The notes under the pieces were generated by a model. It was not told where the DNA came from and ran no database searches. It saw only the letters and a program-made list of their open reading frames with translations. Position numbers and translations under genes: made by a program. From Umboniibacter marinipuniceus (lineage in GTDB: Bacteria; Pseudomonadota; Gammaproteobacteria; Pseudomonadales; DSM-25080), in the NCBI RefSeq assembly GCF_003688415.1, contig NZ_REFJ01000002.1, positions 310,001 through 374,000 of the forward strand: a stretch of 64,000 nucleotides of DNA, written 5' to 3'. Below are positions 35,202 to 47,302 of this stretch, one piece after another. Every line of letters begins with the position of its first letter. The stretch's first letter is position 1.

Positions 35202-35664
35202 AACAACTTCTCCATAAAAAACAAAGTGCCAATAGCATAGACAGTACTGCGCAGTGTCAATGCAATTGGCTCATAGTTAGCAGACGATTTCCGTCTTACC
35301 AAGTCAGCAAATAATTGTTTGGCTTCTGCCATTTAACCGGCAACTAAGCCACTAGTTGCGCTCTCTCCTACGCAGCACCTAATGGGGCTAGGCGTGGGAA
35401 GCCATTCAACATAACGAATACTAAGGGCGAATAGTAACAGTTACGATGAGGATTTGAGACTCGGTCTGTAAAATTCACACTCCTGTTGGAAAATCGCTAG
35501 CCAACAAAGATTAGCGATCACCAACGGCGAATGTAGAGAATTACGCCCCTAAAACTAACGGATTACCGTAGAACTTCGGTTTATACATTGAGAGGAACGA
35601 AAACATTCATTAGGCTGTCTATATGTATAGTTAATTTAGACCGCGTCTGATTTAGGAGTACGCT
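35202..35664. other. Divergent purE/prc intergenic region with interleaved hairpins
   Basis: A 463-base gap without a gene. GCAACTA (35340-35346) pairs with TAGTTGC (35353-35359). At 35484-35518, TGTTGG pairs with CCAACA and ATCGCTA pairs with TAGCGAT in an interleaved order (see its own entry). The rest shows no repeats or recognisable binding sites. An SD TAGGAG stands just before the prc GTG start. Confidence 0.4.
35484..35518 (+). promoter_or_regulatory. Interleaved inverted repeats (possible pseudoknot) upstream of prc
   Basis: Arm A1 TGTTGG (35484-35489), arm B1 ATCGCTA (35493-35499), arm A2 CCAACA (35501-35506), arm B2 TAGCGAT (35512-35518). The A1-B1-A2-B2 order is that of an H-type pseudoknot, or of two alternative hairpins. 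It lies about 150 bases before the prc start. Whether it is transcribed is unknown, and chance pairing in a 460-base gap is possible. Confidence 0.3.
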
Positions 35665-37779
35665 GTGATAAAAGGTTCCTTCAAGCCAATTGCGCTAGCA
35701 CTGGTTGTCTCGGGTTTAAGTGTTGGCACAGCCACCGCTTACGAGCAAAATGTATTCGAATTTAGCCCTGTGGAGCAGGAAACGCTTCAAGACATTGCCG
35801 GGATGTTAGAGTCTGAACATTACTCACGTCAAACACTCAATGACGCCTATTCGGAGCGTTGGTATGAGCTTTACCTAAAATCACTAGATCCAAGTAGGCT
35901 GTTCTTCCTCCAAAGTGATATCGATGAGTTCGAACAATTCCGCTTTACCCTCGATGATCATACCCTGGAAGGATCATTGCGCCCGCTTGAGTATATCAAC
36001 GCTCGGTATAATCAGCGTACGTTTGAGCGCTACGAAGCGATTCAAGTACTTTTAGCCAACGGCGTAGAGGTGTTTGACTTCAGTCAGGACGAAGCGCTAG
36101 CGCGAGATCGTAGTGAAGCGAGTTGGCCCGAGGATATGAATGAAGCCGATGACCTTTGGCGCCGTTACCTAAAGAATGCTGCACTAAGTTTAAAGTTAGC
36201 GGGTAAAGAACCTGCGGCGGCCACTGAAACCTTGCAGAAACGTTACGACAACCAAGCAAGACGCCTATCTCAGTTAAACGCCGGTGATGCCTTTGACCAG
36301 TACGCTAACGCCTTAACCTTGGCCTATGATCCCCATTCGTCTTACCTTTCTCCACGTGCGCTGGAAAATTTCGAAATTTCAATGCGGTTACAGTTAGAAG
36401 GTATCGGCGCAGTCCTTCAACAGGATGGTGAATACACCAAAATTGTTTCACTCGTTAACAATGGCCCGGCGGACAAAGAAGGTAATCTTTCGCCAGCGGA
36501 TCGGATTGTTGGCGTTGGTCAGGGCGATAGCCCTATTGAAGATGTGATCGGCTGGCGTTTGGATGACGTGGTAGACCTTGTGCGCGGCGACTCAGGCTCA
36601 ACGGTTCGTCTTGAAGTTCTCAAACGCGGTTCCGATGATCTCTCGAGTACGGTTGAAGTGGCTATCGTTCGCGAAGCCGTTCAACTCGAAGAGTCCGCCG
36701 CATCCGGAGAGGTTCATGACGTTTGGGATGGTGAACGTATTCGCAAAGTAGGCGTTATTACCATTCCAAAATTCTACATGGATATGGAGGCCTATCGTAA
36801 TCGAGACCCTAATTTCCGTTCCACCGCTAACGACGTTTTCGATATCCTTCGTGAAATGGAAGCGGAACGAGTAGAAGGCATCGTTATCGACCTACGTAAT
36901 AACGGCGGCGGCGCGTTGATAGAGGCGGACCGCCTGACTGATTTGTTCATTGACCCGGGTGTGGTGGTACAGATTCGCTACGGTGATACCCGCGTTTCAC
37001 GCCAACATCGAGCTCGACACCCTATGATCTATAGCGGGCCTTTGGTGGTAATGACTAACCGTCTATCGGCATCGGCTTCAGAGATTTTCGCTGGCGCAAT
37101 CATGGACTACCAGCGTGGCATCGTAGTGGGTACGCCTACTTTCGGCAAAGGAACGGTGCAAAGTATCGAATCCTTTGACGGCGGCGCTCTCAAGGTTACC
37201 GAATCGATGTTCTATCGCGTTAACGGCCAAAGTACTCAGTTCGATGGTGTTGTACCACACATCCAATTCCCTCTTCAGTATGACCCGAGTGATATCGGCG
37301 AGAGCGCCTACCCGTATGCTTTGGCGTGGGAGCCGATTCATGCTGTGGACCATAATGTTTGGATCGACACGGACCGGTACGTGCCTGTGCTTACGGCTGA
37401 ACACCGTGCAAGAACAAGCGATGACGGTGATTTTAACTACCTCCGAGAGCGCTACGACTGGATGCAAACACAGGGCCTTCAATCAGAAATCACGCTCAAT
37501 TACGATCAGCGTTTGCGAGAGAAAGAAGAATTCGAGGCATCAGCGTTAGCCATTGAAAACAATCGTCGAGCGTTGAAGGGGCAAGATCTACTCACTTCTT
37601 TGGATGAACTTGATGATGCCAACGACGAGGAACTCGACGTTGATCTGGAAGTATCGGAAAGCGATGAAGAAAATTCACCACCTGACTTTATTCTGGATGA
37701 GTCCACGTATATCCTAGTCGACCTAATTAATCTTACACGTTCAGAGAACATAGGCCGCTGGGTTCAACGCGACGATTAG
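35665..37779 (+). CDS. prc: Carboxy-terminal (tail-specific) protease Prc
   Basis: 704 residues from GTG 35665 (SD TAGGAG). A signal peptide (about 1-26) sends it to the periplasm. An N-terminal helical region precedes a PDZ domain (about 235-335, with RLQLEGIGAVLQQDGEYTKI). The S41 protease core has the Ser-Lys dyad: Ser470 in SASASEIFAG, with Asp481 and Lys495 in GTPTFGKGTVQ, spaced exactly as Ser430/Asp441/Lys455 of E. coli Tsp. The C-terminal domain (DUF3340) ends in an acidic stretch. It trims FtsI and degrades murein hydrolases and ssrA-tagged periplasmic proteins in E. coli. Confidence 0.95.
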   Translation: MIKGSFKPIALALVVSGLSVGTATAYEQNVFEFSPVEQETLQDIAGMLESEHYSRQTLNDAYSERWYELYLKSLDPSRLFFLQSDIDEFEQFRFTLDDHTLEGSLRPLEYINARYNQRTFERYEAIQVLLANGVEVFDFSQDEALARDRSEASWPEDMNEADDLWRRYLKNAALSLKLAGKEPAAATETLQKRYDNQARRLSQLNAGDAFDQYANALTLAYDPHSSYLSPRALENFEISMRLQLEGIGAVLQQDGEYTKIVSLVNNGPADKEGNLSPADRIVGVGQGDSPIEDVIGWRLDDVVDLVRGDSGSTVRLEVLKRGSDDLSSTVEVAIVREAVQLEESAASGEVHDVWDGERIRKVGVITIPKFYMDMEAYRNRDPNFRSTANDVFDILREMEAERVEGIVIDLRNNGGGALIEADRLTDLFIDPGVVVQIRYGDTRVSRQHRARHPMIYSGPLVVMTNRLSASASEIFAGAIMDYQRGIVVGTPTFGKGTVQSIESFDGGALKVTESMFYRVNGQSTQFDGVVPHIQFPLQYDPSDIGESAYPYALAWEPIHAVDHNVWIDTDRYVPVLTAEHRARTSDDGDFNYLRERYDWMQTQGLQSEITLNYDQRLREKEEFEASALAIENNRRALKGQDLLTSLDELDDANDEELDVDLEVSESDEENSPPDFILDESTYILVDLINLTRSENIGRWVQRDD

Positions 37780-37790
37780 TCAACCCTGCC

Positions 37791-37817
37791 GTGACCCCTG
37801 TTCTCTTCAGGGGTCAC
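37791..37817 (+). promoter_or_regulatory. Perfect hairpin burying the xthA ribosome binding site
   Basis: GTGACCCCTG (37791-37800) is exactly complementary to CAGGGGTCAC (37808-37817), with a 7-base loop TTCTCTT. The only Shine-Dalgarno of xthA, AGGGG (37809-37813), lies wholly in the 3' arm, and the ATG begins at 37819, one base after the stem. No T tract follows, so it is not an intrinsic terminator. As RNA it should hide the start site unless it is opened. Confidence 0.75.
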
Positions 37818-37818
37818 C

Positions 37819-38628
37819 ATGCGCGTCATCAGTTTCAACATAAATAGTGTCCGAGCTCGTCTGCATCAACTTGAAGCTATTATCGCTACCCATCAACCGG
37901 ATTTTATCGGTCTACAGGAAACCAAAGTAGATGACCCACAGTTTCCATTGGCCGCAATAGAAGACTTAGGTTACCACTGTATTTTTCACGGTCAAAAGTC
38001 GCACTATGGCGTAGCGCTGTTGTCAAAGCTACCGCCCCTATCGGTGGTGAAAGGTTTTCCTACCGATACCGATGATGACCAAAAACGTTTTGTCGGCGGA
38101 AGCTTTGACATCAATGGCAAAATTGTCCATGTCTACAACGGATACTATCCTCAAGGTGATAATCTTAGTCATGCCACTAAATTCCCAGCTAAGCGGAAGT
38201 TCTATTCGGACTTAACTAAACTCATGGCGAATCATGATTTGGCCAATGAAGCCGTCCTGCTCATGGGGGATAACAATATTGCACCGCAAGACATCGATAT
38301 CGGTATTGGTGCCGATAACCAAAAGCGTTGGCTCAGAACAGGTAAAGCAAGCTTCCAGCCCATTGAACGAGACTGGCTGGCAACATTAACCGGATTAGGC
38401 TTCGTGGATAGCCACCGCCATCTCAAGCCAACATCAACTGCACTAAGTTGGTTCGACTATCGAAGCCGAGGCTTTGAACGCGACCCTCGAACGGGGCTGA
38501 GAATTGATCTTATTCTCACTTCAAGCTATCTCACGGGCGGGTTGAAGGACTCAGGCATCGACTACGATATAAGGGCGATGGAAAAACCGTCTGATCACGC
38601 ACCCTGTTGGTTAGAGCTTGAACTCTAG
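37819..38628 (+). CDS. xthA: Exodeoxyribonuclease III
   Basis: 269 residues. It is an AP endonuclease and 3'-5' exonuclease of base excision repair. Metal and catalytic motifs: SFNINSVRARLHQL, GLQETKVDD (catalytic Glu), NGYYPQGDN, GDNNIAPQDIDIGI (Asp-x-Asn), FDYRSRGFERDPRTGLRIDL and the C-terminal SDHAPCWLEL (catalytic His). It starts 39 bases after prc, and a perfect hairpin covers its ribosome binding site. Confidence 0.96.
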   Translation: MRVISFNINSVRARLHQLEAIIATHQPDFIGLQETKVDDPQFPLAAIEDLGYHCIFHGQKSHYGVALLSKLPPLSVVKGFPTDTDDDQKRFVGGSFDINGKIVHVYNGYYPQGDNLSHATKFPAKRKFYSDLTKLMANHDLANEAVLLMGDNNIAPQDIDIGIGADNQKRWLRTGKASFQPIERDWLATLTGLGFVDSHRHLKPTSTALSWFDYRSRGFERDPRTGLRIDLILTSSYLTGGLKDSGIDYDIRAMEKPSDHAPCWLELEL

Positions 38629-38717
38629 TTGCCAAGTAGCAAGATCACGGAACTTAACGGTCCTAAAGTGAAAGTTAGGCATATAATCAGTACTAAACCT
38701 AGTTATAAGAGCAACCA

Positions 38718-39491
38718 ATGACCTCTGACTACCAAGCAAAAAAGCAGTTCCTAGCCTCAATGATCAGCGTATATGGACGAAAGCCAGTGTTAGAGATGTT
38801 GGAAGACCACAGCTTGTTGATTCATAAGCTTCATCTCGCTGACAGCAATAAGCCTCAGGGAATTATCAAGGACATTATCCGTGCAGCGGAGTCTAGGGAT
38901 GTAGAGATCCTCTACCACGATCGCAAATCGCTCTCCCGTATATCTCGGAATATGAAGCAGGATCAAGGCGTGGTGGTAGATGTTCATAACCCCAAAATGA
39001 ACCTGCTGAGTAAAGCAGCACTCAAATCAACTGAGAAGACTGGCCAATGGCTTCTTCTCGATAACGTCACCAACCCACAGAACGTGGGTATGATTATCAG
39101 AAGTGTAGCGGCTGCAGGCATCAATGGACTCATAATACCGCGCCAAGCCAACGCTAGCCTTAACGCGCTGGTTGTAAAGAGCAGCGCCGGCACGCTTTTT
39201 AAGGCACCTATACTATTGTGTGACACCGTATCGGAAGCCATTGAAATTATTCAAACCCAGGGGCTCAATATTGCCGTGCTCGCGGGCGAAGCAAAGGAAG
39301 ATGTGTTTAGCTTTGCGGCAACTGATGGTGTTGGTACGGTTTATGTGATGGGTAATGAAAGCGAAGGCGTATCGAAGGAAACTCGCAAAGCCGCTACCCA
39401 TGCGCTATCAATACCCATGCATAACGAAGTAGAGTCTCTAAATGTAGCCGTTGCGGCCTCAATAGTGGCCTACGCCACGCAAATCAGCTAG
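38718..39491 (+). CDS. TrmH/SpoU-family RNA 2'-O-ribose methyltransferase
   Basis: 257 residues. A small N-terminal substrate-binding domain (about 1-95: SVYGRKPVLEMLEDHSLL, QGVVVDVHNP) precedes the SPOUT knot. All three motifs are clear: LLLDNVTNPQNVGMIIRSV, VMGNESEGVSKETRK and IPMHNEVESLNVAVAASI. The architecture is like RlmB (23S G2251) but the N-terminal domain is short, and the target (rRNA or tRNA) cannot be read from sequence. It is convergent with trmO, with a 7-base gap. Confidence 0.85.
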   Translation: MTSDYQAKKQFLASMISVYGRKPVLEMLEDHSLLIHKLHLADSNKPQGIIKDIIRAAESRDVEILYHDRKSLSRISRNMKQDQGVVVDVHNPKMNLLSKAALKSTEKTGQWLLLDNVTNPQNVGMIIRSVAAAGINGLIIPRQANASLNALVVKSSAGTLFKAPILLCDTVSEAIEIIQTQGLNIAVLAGEAKEDVFSFAATDGVGTVYVMGNESEGVSKETRKAATHALSIPMHNEVESLNVAVAASIVAYATQIS

Positions 39492-39498
39492 AGAGCAC

Positions 39499-40197
39499 CT
39501 ACGCTACGCCCTGGATAGTTACGGCGTTCTCACTAACGGTAAATTTAAATTCTATCCCCTCAAGACTTACCCCGTAAACACGGGCTTCGTCGTTATGATA
39601 AGAGGGCCTAGGGTCCTGAGCCAAAATTTGTTCAACACCCGTCATGTCCGTTAAGTTTAGCTTAGCGCTTATCAACTCAAACTCGTTCCTAGCCTGATCC
39701 GTCCAAACAACTTTCAGAGTGCGCGGTGGTTGATCTGCCATCAAGTAGGTCGCATCGGCTACGCTGTCAACGTAAGGCACATAGGGCTTAATATCTAAAA
39801 TTGGTGTGCCGCTAACAAGATCTACTCCGGAAACATGAATTTCCGTGCGCCCACCAAGGACAACCTTATCCAATTTCAGCACCGATAGACCGAGTGGGTT
39901 CGGTCGATGGGTTGAACGCGTAGCAAAGACACCAACACGCTCATTACCGCCTAATCGCGGCGGCCTAACCGTCGGCTTGTCTGAAGCGCCAACTAGATGA
40001 AAGACAAAGCTAACCCAGATATGAGTACAGCCTTCTAGGCCTAGCACAAAGTTAGGGTCTGAGTAGTCGTCGTCAAGCACGATTACCCCTCTCGCGCCCG
40101 CTGCTAAACGTGCCTGCCGAGGCACAGCAAACTTGCTATCAAAGGGTGTGTTGATGACCCCAATTCGCGATAGTAAAAAGTCTTTAGCTGTCGTCAC
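39499..40197 (-). CDS. trmO: tRNA (N6-threonylcarbamoyladenosine(37)-N6)-methyltransferase TrmO
   Basis: 232 residues, UPF0066/YaeB family. It methylates t6A37 of tRNA-Thr(GGU) to m6t6A. IGVINTPFDSKFAVPRQ, the SAM-binding block VGVFATRSTHRPNPLGLSVL and GTPILDIKPYVPYVD are diagnostic. A C-terminal domain (about 155-232) contains the region LAQDPRPSYHNDEARVYGV. It overlaps the upstream 71-codon gene by 14 bases and closes the smc-zipA-ligA operon. Confidence 0.93.
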   Translation of the reverse strand: MTTAKDFLLSRIGVINTPFDSKFAVPRQARLAAGARGVIVLDDDYSDPNFVLGLEGCTHIWVSFVFHLVGASDKPTVRPPRLGGNERVGVFATRSTHRPNPLGLSVLKLDKVVLGGRTEIHVSGVDLVSGTPILDIKPYVPYVDSVADATYLMADQPPRTLKVVWTDQARNEFELISAKLNLTDMTGVEQILAQDPRPSYHNDEARVYGVSLEGIEFKFTVSENAVTIQGVA

Positions 40198-40399
40198 GGC
40201 GTGAAGTCCACCAACGCAGAACCAAAGCTGCCAAGCTACCTAGTGCGATGACGAAGAGAAAAAAAGGTGATACTTCCTTGAACAACGCGAACATTTCACC
40301 GTAGCTTACATGGAAGGCTCGGTGAACACCCCAGAGCATGACGGCCATGGCGATGATCCCTAAGACAGGGGTTTTGAACTTACGTAAGGTCTTCTTCAT
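40184..40399 (-). CDS. Small two-helix membrane protein, unknown
   Basis: 71 residues. A basic N-terminus (MKKTLRKFK) is followed by a first membrane segment (about 10-29, TPVLGIIAMAVMLWGVHRAF), a short loop with GEMFALFKEVS, a second segment (about 44-63) and a basic tail RWWTSRRDDS, so both ends should face the cytosol. It starts directly after the previous stop (TAAATG) and overlaps trmO by 14 bases, so it is almost certainly translated. I do not recognise the family. Confidence 0.65.
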   Translation of the reverse strand: MKKTLRKFKTPVLGIIAMAVMLWGVHRAFHVSYGEMFALFKEVSPFFLFVIALGSLAALVLRWWTSRRDDS

Positions 40400-40812
40400 T
40401 TAATAACTCGTCTCGTGAAGCCATTCGCATTTAACTGACATGGCGTTACTGCCGGGCTTGTGGTGGTCACCGTCAGGTGTCCATACGAAGCTGTGTGTGC
40501 CTCTCAACTCGGTTTCTAAGTGAACGGTTGCTGAAACCCAGTACATCTTGGTTAATAGCGCTTCAAACTGCTTGATCCACTCGTCCCATTCGTACTCGAT
40601 GGCGCCGTACGAAGAGCCGAAGTGCATTACCTCGGTGATAAAGTCGCCACGTGGTTGAGAATGCTCGGGAACCGAAAACATTTCTCGGTTGAGGAATTGC
40701 CAAGCTTCGTTGGCTGGTAAATGTGCCAACGCTAAACGATTCGCGCGACGCCGTTCGACATCAAGCGCAGGACTTGTATCCGTGATGCATCCGTATACGA
40801 TTGATTCTTGCA

Positions 40813-40813
<1 letters not shown>
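40400..40813 (-). CDS. Conserved-looking hypothetical protein downstream of ligA
   Basis: 137 residues, cytosolic, no membrane segment or signal. Its start overlaps the ligA stop (TAATG). It is rich in Trp/Tyr/His, with blocks YGCITDTSPALDVERRRANR, FITEVMHFGSSYGAIEYEWD and SFVWTPDGDHHKPGSNAMSV. The pattern suggests a compact alpha/beta protein. I do not recognise it. Its fixed place between ligA and trmO suggests a link to DNA or cell-division functions, but this is inference only. Confidence 0.65.
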
Positions 40814-43763
<2,950 letters not shown>

Positions 43764-43775
43764 GTTATATCTCGT

Positions 43776-46700
43776 TTATGCCTCGGCTAGTGCCACGGCT
43801 TCATCAACATCCACAGAAACCAAGCGGGAAACGCCTGGCTCATGCATCGTGACACCCTGCAACTGCTGTGCCATTTCCATAGCAATTTTGTTGTGGGTTA
43901 TGTAAATAAATTGTACGTTCGCGCTCATTTCTTCAACCAGTTTCGCATAACGTCCTACGTTCGCGTCATCCAACGGTGCGTCAACCTCATCCAGCATACA
44001 GAATGGCGCGGGATTTAATTGGAAAATCGAGAACACCAACGCAATAGCCGTCATGGCCTTCTCACCACCAGAAAGCAGATGGATGGTGCTGTTTTTCTTA
44101 CCTGGTGGACGAGCCATAATTGAAACGCCGGTATCAAGTAGATCTTCACCGGTTAGCTCAAGCCACGCATTACCGCCCCCGAAGACTTTCGGAAAAAGCG
44201 TCTGCAAGCCTGCGTTCACTGTATCAAATGTGGCCTTAAAACGCGCACGAGTTTCGCGGTCAATCTTCTGAATGGCCGTCTCGAGCGCTTCTAAGGCCTC
44301 GTTCAGATCTGCATCATGCGCGTCCAGATAGTCCTTACGTTCCTTTTCTTGCTCATACTCATCAATCGCAGCTAGGTTGATGGCGCCTAATCGTTTGATA
44401 CGTTGTTCGAAGCGGACAAGCTCTGCTTCCCAAGTAGGCAAATCCAACTCTTCGGGCAGACTATCTAATACGGCTTTAAGGTCAATCTCGTGTTCACGCA
44501 GCTGCTCTGCTAAACCACCTAGTTTAACGTAAACCGTTTGCCGCTCGAGGCGTTGCTGCTCGAGGCGCTCACGTAACTTATCAACCATACGCTCAACATC
44601 ACCGCGTGATGATTCAAGCGTACGCAACTCATGCGCCACCTCATCCGCTCGCTGCTTGGCTGCAGTGAGGTCCGCTTCCATAACTAAGCGCTGCTCGGCC
44701 AATTCCTCTATCTGCAGCGGCAGTTCGATGTTTTCTTCGGCAATGATCTGCAGCTCTTCGCGCAGTGTTGCCTCTCGTTCAAGACGATCCTGTATTTGCT
44801 CGTCTACACGAGCAAGCGCGGACTTGGCCGCGTCAATGGTTAAGCGGTAGCGTTGTGAATCGAGAAGTAATCGCTGTCTCGTTGCTTCGCTATCTCGGTA
44901 GTTAGCGGCTAACGTCTGAAGCTTTGCGCTGGTAGCTTCCAAAGCCTGCTCAAGCTGCGCTAAGGGGTTGTAGTGGGACTCTTCGATTAGCGCCTCGAGC
45001 TGAAGCGCCAATTCTTCGCCGAGCTCTACCGCCACCAACTCACTCTCCTCAAGCTCCCCGTGGGATTCCTGAAGCGACGTGAGTTGCGCACTCAATTGGG
45101 TGTACGTGGCCTCGGCAGCACGATAATTAGCCTCCGCTTGATTATTAAGCGTTTGCTGAGCGGCAAGCTGTTGACGCTCATCCTGAAGCGCCGCATCGGC
45201 TCCGTTGAGCTCTGCTTCTACCGCCTTAAGTTGGGCTAATCCAGCTTCCTGCAAGCCGCTATTCTCATTCATTTGGCCGTCGAGCAAACGTTGCTCTTCA
45301 AGCAAGAGGAGTGGATCCACGGCAATCTGCTCGCCGATCATGGTTTGTGTATTACGGCTTAACCACTCACCGGTTTTACAAATAACACTTTGCCCCGGCG
45401 CTAGCGAATCACGAATACGCAGAGCGCTACACAGTTCGTCAGCCACTAGAATACTATTGAGGAAGTCAGGTACCTGCCCGGCTTCAACCAGTGCCCCGAG
45501 TGTGCCCGCTACGGGCTGACAGGGCGAACTAAGCACCGGCAAGTTCGGCGCTACGATTGTTTCACCGAACTCGCTCAGCTGTATGCGAGCGTCAAGCCAA
45601 CTCCCGAGTATCCAGCTAAACACCCCCTGCCACGCTTCGGGTACTTTGAGTTCGTTCATTAAGGTAGGCGCATTAGAAAGCCCATACTCTGCGACCGCTG
45701 CTTCCAACTCCGTTGACTGACGATCAGCCATAAGGATATTGATGGCCTCGTTACGCGATTCTAGCTTAACGCCGGCGTGCATTAGCTCACTCTGACGCTC
45801 CTTCAGAGCGTGGAGATCGGCTCTCAGTCGGTCGCGCAGTTGTTGCGTTTTGTTAGCTTGATCAGCTAGCGTGTTCATCACGCTAAGTGTAGTTTGGCGC
45901 TGTTCGGTGAACTCAGACAGTTTGCTTTCGTTTAGGGCACGCTCTACTTTTTGTTGTTCAGTTAGCAGTGACGCTCTTCGCTGACCAATTTGTTCAACAG
46001 TAGATTGCTGCTGGCTAATTTGCTGCTGAATATTCGCTTTCCGTTGCTCAAAGGTGGCGAGGTCTCGCTTACATTGTTGCAGTGCTTCATTAGCCTGTTC
46101 GCGTAACGCGCGTTCGTCGTCCATTAACAACTGCTGTTCAGCTAAGGATTCTTCAAGAAGTTGAAGCTCGGGTTCTAACGCGAGTAATAACGATTCAGCA
46201 CCCGTTAGCTTTTGCTGGTCGTCCTCTCGCTGGACGTCAATGGCATTACGAGCAGCGCTAGATTGCTGTAGCTCCTGCTGCAGCTTATTCGATTTGTCTG
46301 CCGAGTATTTAGCGTTTTGTTCCAATTGGGCCATCTTAGAGCCGAGTTGAAAGTAGGCTTGCTGAATTTCCTGGTAGCTAATCTGTAACGCCTCGCTTTG
46401 ACTTCGCAACAAATCAATCTTCGACTCAGCGCCCATTTTGTTTGCACGAACGTCGTCAATTTCTTCGTTAAGCTTAGCGATTAGCGCATCATACTCTACT
46501 AGCTGCTGGTCGAATTCATTCCACTGTACCGCGATAACCATTGCCTTTAACTCACGCTCTTCAGCACGAAGCTTTCGATAACGCTGCGCCTCGGAAGCTT
46601 GTCGAGCTAGGCGCTCGAGTTGACGACCCAACTCGTCCCGAAGATCAGTTAATCGTTCAAGGTTTTCTCGAGTCCGCTTAATTCGATTTTCGGTGTCACG

Positions 46701-47231
46701 CCGACGGTCTTTGTATTTAGAGATGCCAGCGGCTTCCTCAATAAACACTCTAAGTTCGTCGGGCTTAGACTCGATTAAACGGGAAATCATTCCCTGCTCA
46801 ATAATGGCGTAGCTGCGTGGGCCTAAGCCAGTTCCAAGGAAGATATCTGTAATATCGCGGCGGCGGCACTTAGTGCCATTGATATAGTAGGTATTTTGAC
46901 TCTCTCGAGTGACCTTCCGTTTAACCGCAACTTCGGCAAATTGATTCCATTCACCCTGAATGCTGTGGTCAGAATTGTCGAACACTAGTTCAATGGACGC
47001 CTGCCCTACAGGCTTACGACTACTTGAGCCATTGAAAATAACGTCCGTCATGGACTCACCACGGAGGTTCTTTGCCGACGACTCCCCCATTACCCACCTA
47101 ACGGCATCGATCACATTCGACTTGCCACAGCCATTCGGCCCCACCACTGCACTCAAATTCGAAGGAAAATGAACAGTTGTGGGATCAACGAAAGACTTAA
47201 AGCCTGCCAATTTGATCGATTTTAGGCGCAT
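43776..47231 (-). CDS. smc: Chromosome partition protein SMC
   Basis: 1151 residues. The N-terminal head has Walker A GPNGCGKSNVIDAVRW (Gly31-Ser38) and SYAIIEQGMISRL. Two long coiled coils (about 170-500 and 660-960) flank a hinge near 510-620. The C-terminal head has the signature LLSGGEKAMTAIAL, Walker B PFCMLDEVDAPLDDANVGR and the D/H-loop THNKIAME. It condenses and segregates the chromosome together with ScpA/ScpB, which are not in the window. It is a true SMC rather than MukB, fitting a Pseudomonas-like rather than enterobacterial lineage. Confidence 0.97.
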   Translation of the reverse strand: MRLKSIKLAGFKSFVDPTTVHFPSNLSAVVGPNGCGKSNVIDAVRWVMGESSAKNLRGESMTDVIFNGSSSRKPVGQASIELVFDNSDHSIQGEWNQFAEVAVKRKVTRESQNTYYINGTKCRRRDITDIFLGTGLGPRSYAIIEQGMISRLIESKPDELRVFIEEAAGISKYKDRRRDTENRIKRTRENLERLTDLRDELGRQLERLARQASEAQRYRKLRAEERELKAMVIAVQWNEFDQQLVEYDALIAKLNEEIDDVRANKMGAESKIDLLRSQSEALQISYQEIQQAYFQLGSKMAQLEQNAKYSADKSNKLQQELQQSSAARNAIDVQREDDQQKLTGAESLLLALEPELQLLEESLAEQQLLMDDERALREQANEALQQCKRDLATFEQRKANIQQQISQQQSTVEQIGQRRASLLTEQQKVERALNESKLSEFTEQRQTTLSVMNTLADQANKTQQLRDRLRADLHALKERQSELMHAGVKLESRNEAINILMADRQSTELEAAVAEYGLSNAPTLMNELKVPEAWQGVFSWILGSWLDARIQLSEFGETIVAPNLPVLSSPCQPVAGTLGALVEAGQVPDFLNSILVADELCSALRIRDSLAPGQSVICKTGEWLSRNTQTMIGEQIAVDPLLLLEEQRLLDGQMNENSGLQEAGLAQLKAVEAELNGADAALQDERQQLAAQQTLNNQAEANYRAAEATYTQLSAQLTSLQESHGELEESELVAVELGEELALQLEALIEESHYNPLAQLEQALEATSAKLQTLAANYRDSEATRQRLLLDSQRYRLTIDAAKSALARVDEQIQDRLEREATLREELQIIAEENIELPLQIEELAEQRLVMEADLTAAKQRADEVAHELRTLESSRGDVERMVDKLRERLEQQRLERQTVYVKLGGLAEQLREHEIDLKAVLDSLPEELDLPTWEAELVRFEQRIKRLGAINLAAIDEYEQEKERKDYLDAHDADLNEALEALETAIQKIDRETRARFKATFDTVNAGLQTLFPKVFGGGNAWLELTGEDLLDTGVSIMARPPGKKNSTIHLLSGGEKAMTAIALVFSIFQLNPAPFCMLDEVDAPLDDANVGRYAKLVEEMSANVQFIYITHNKIAMEMAQQLQGVTMHEPGVSRLVSVDVDEAVALAEA

Positions 47232-47302
47232 GGGGCGGAACCAATTCCTTGCAAACAGTGGGCGCGTACGGCGCTCCGATTATTATTAGCGTAGTTTCTA
47301 AT

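Noticed and set aside
35202-35664. PurR operator for purEK
   Set aside because: I looked for an ACGCAAACGTTTGCGT-like palindrome upstream of purE and found none.
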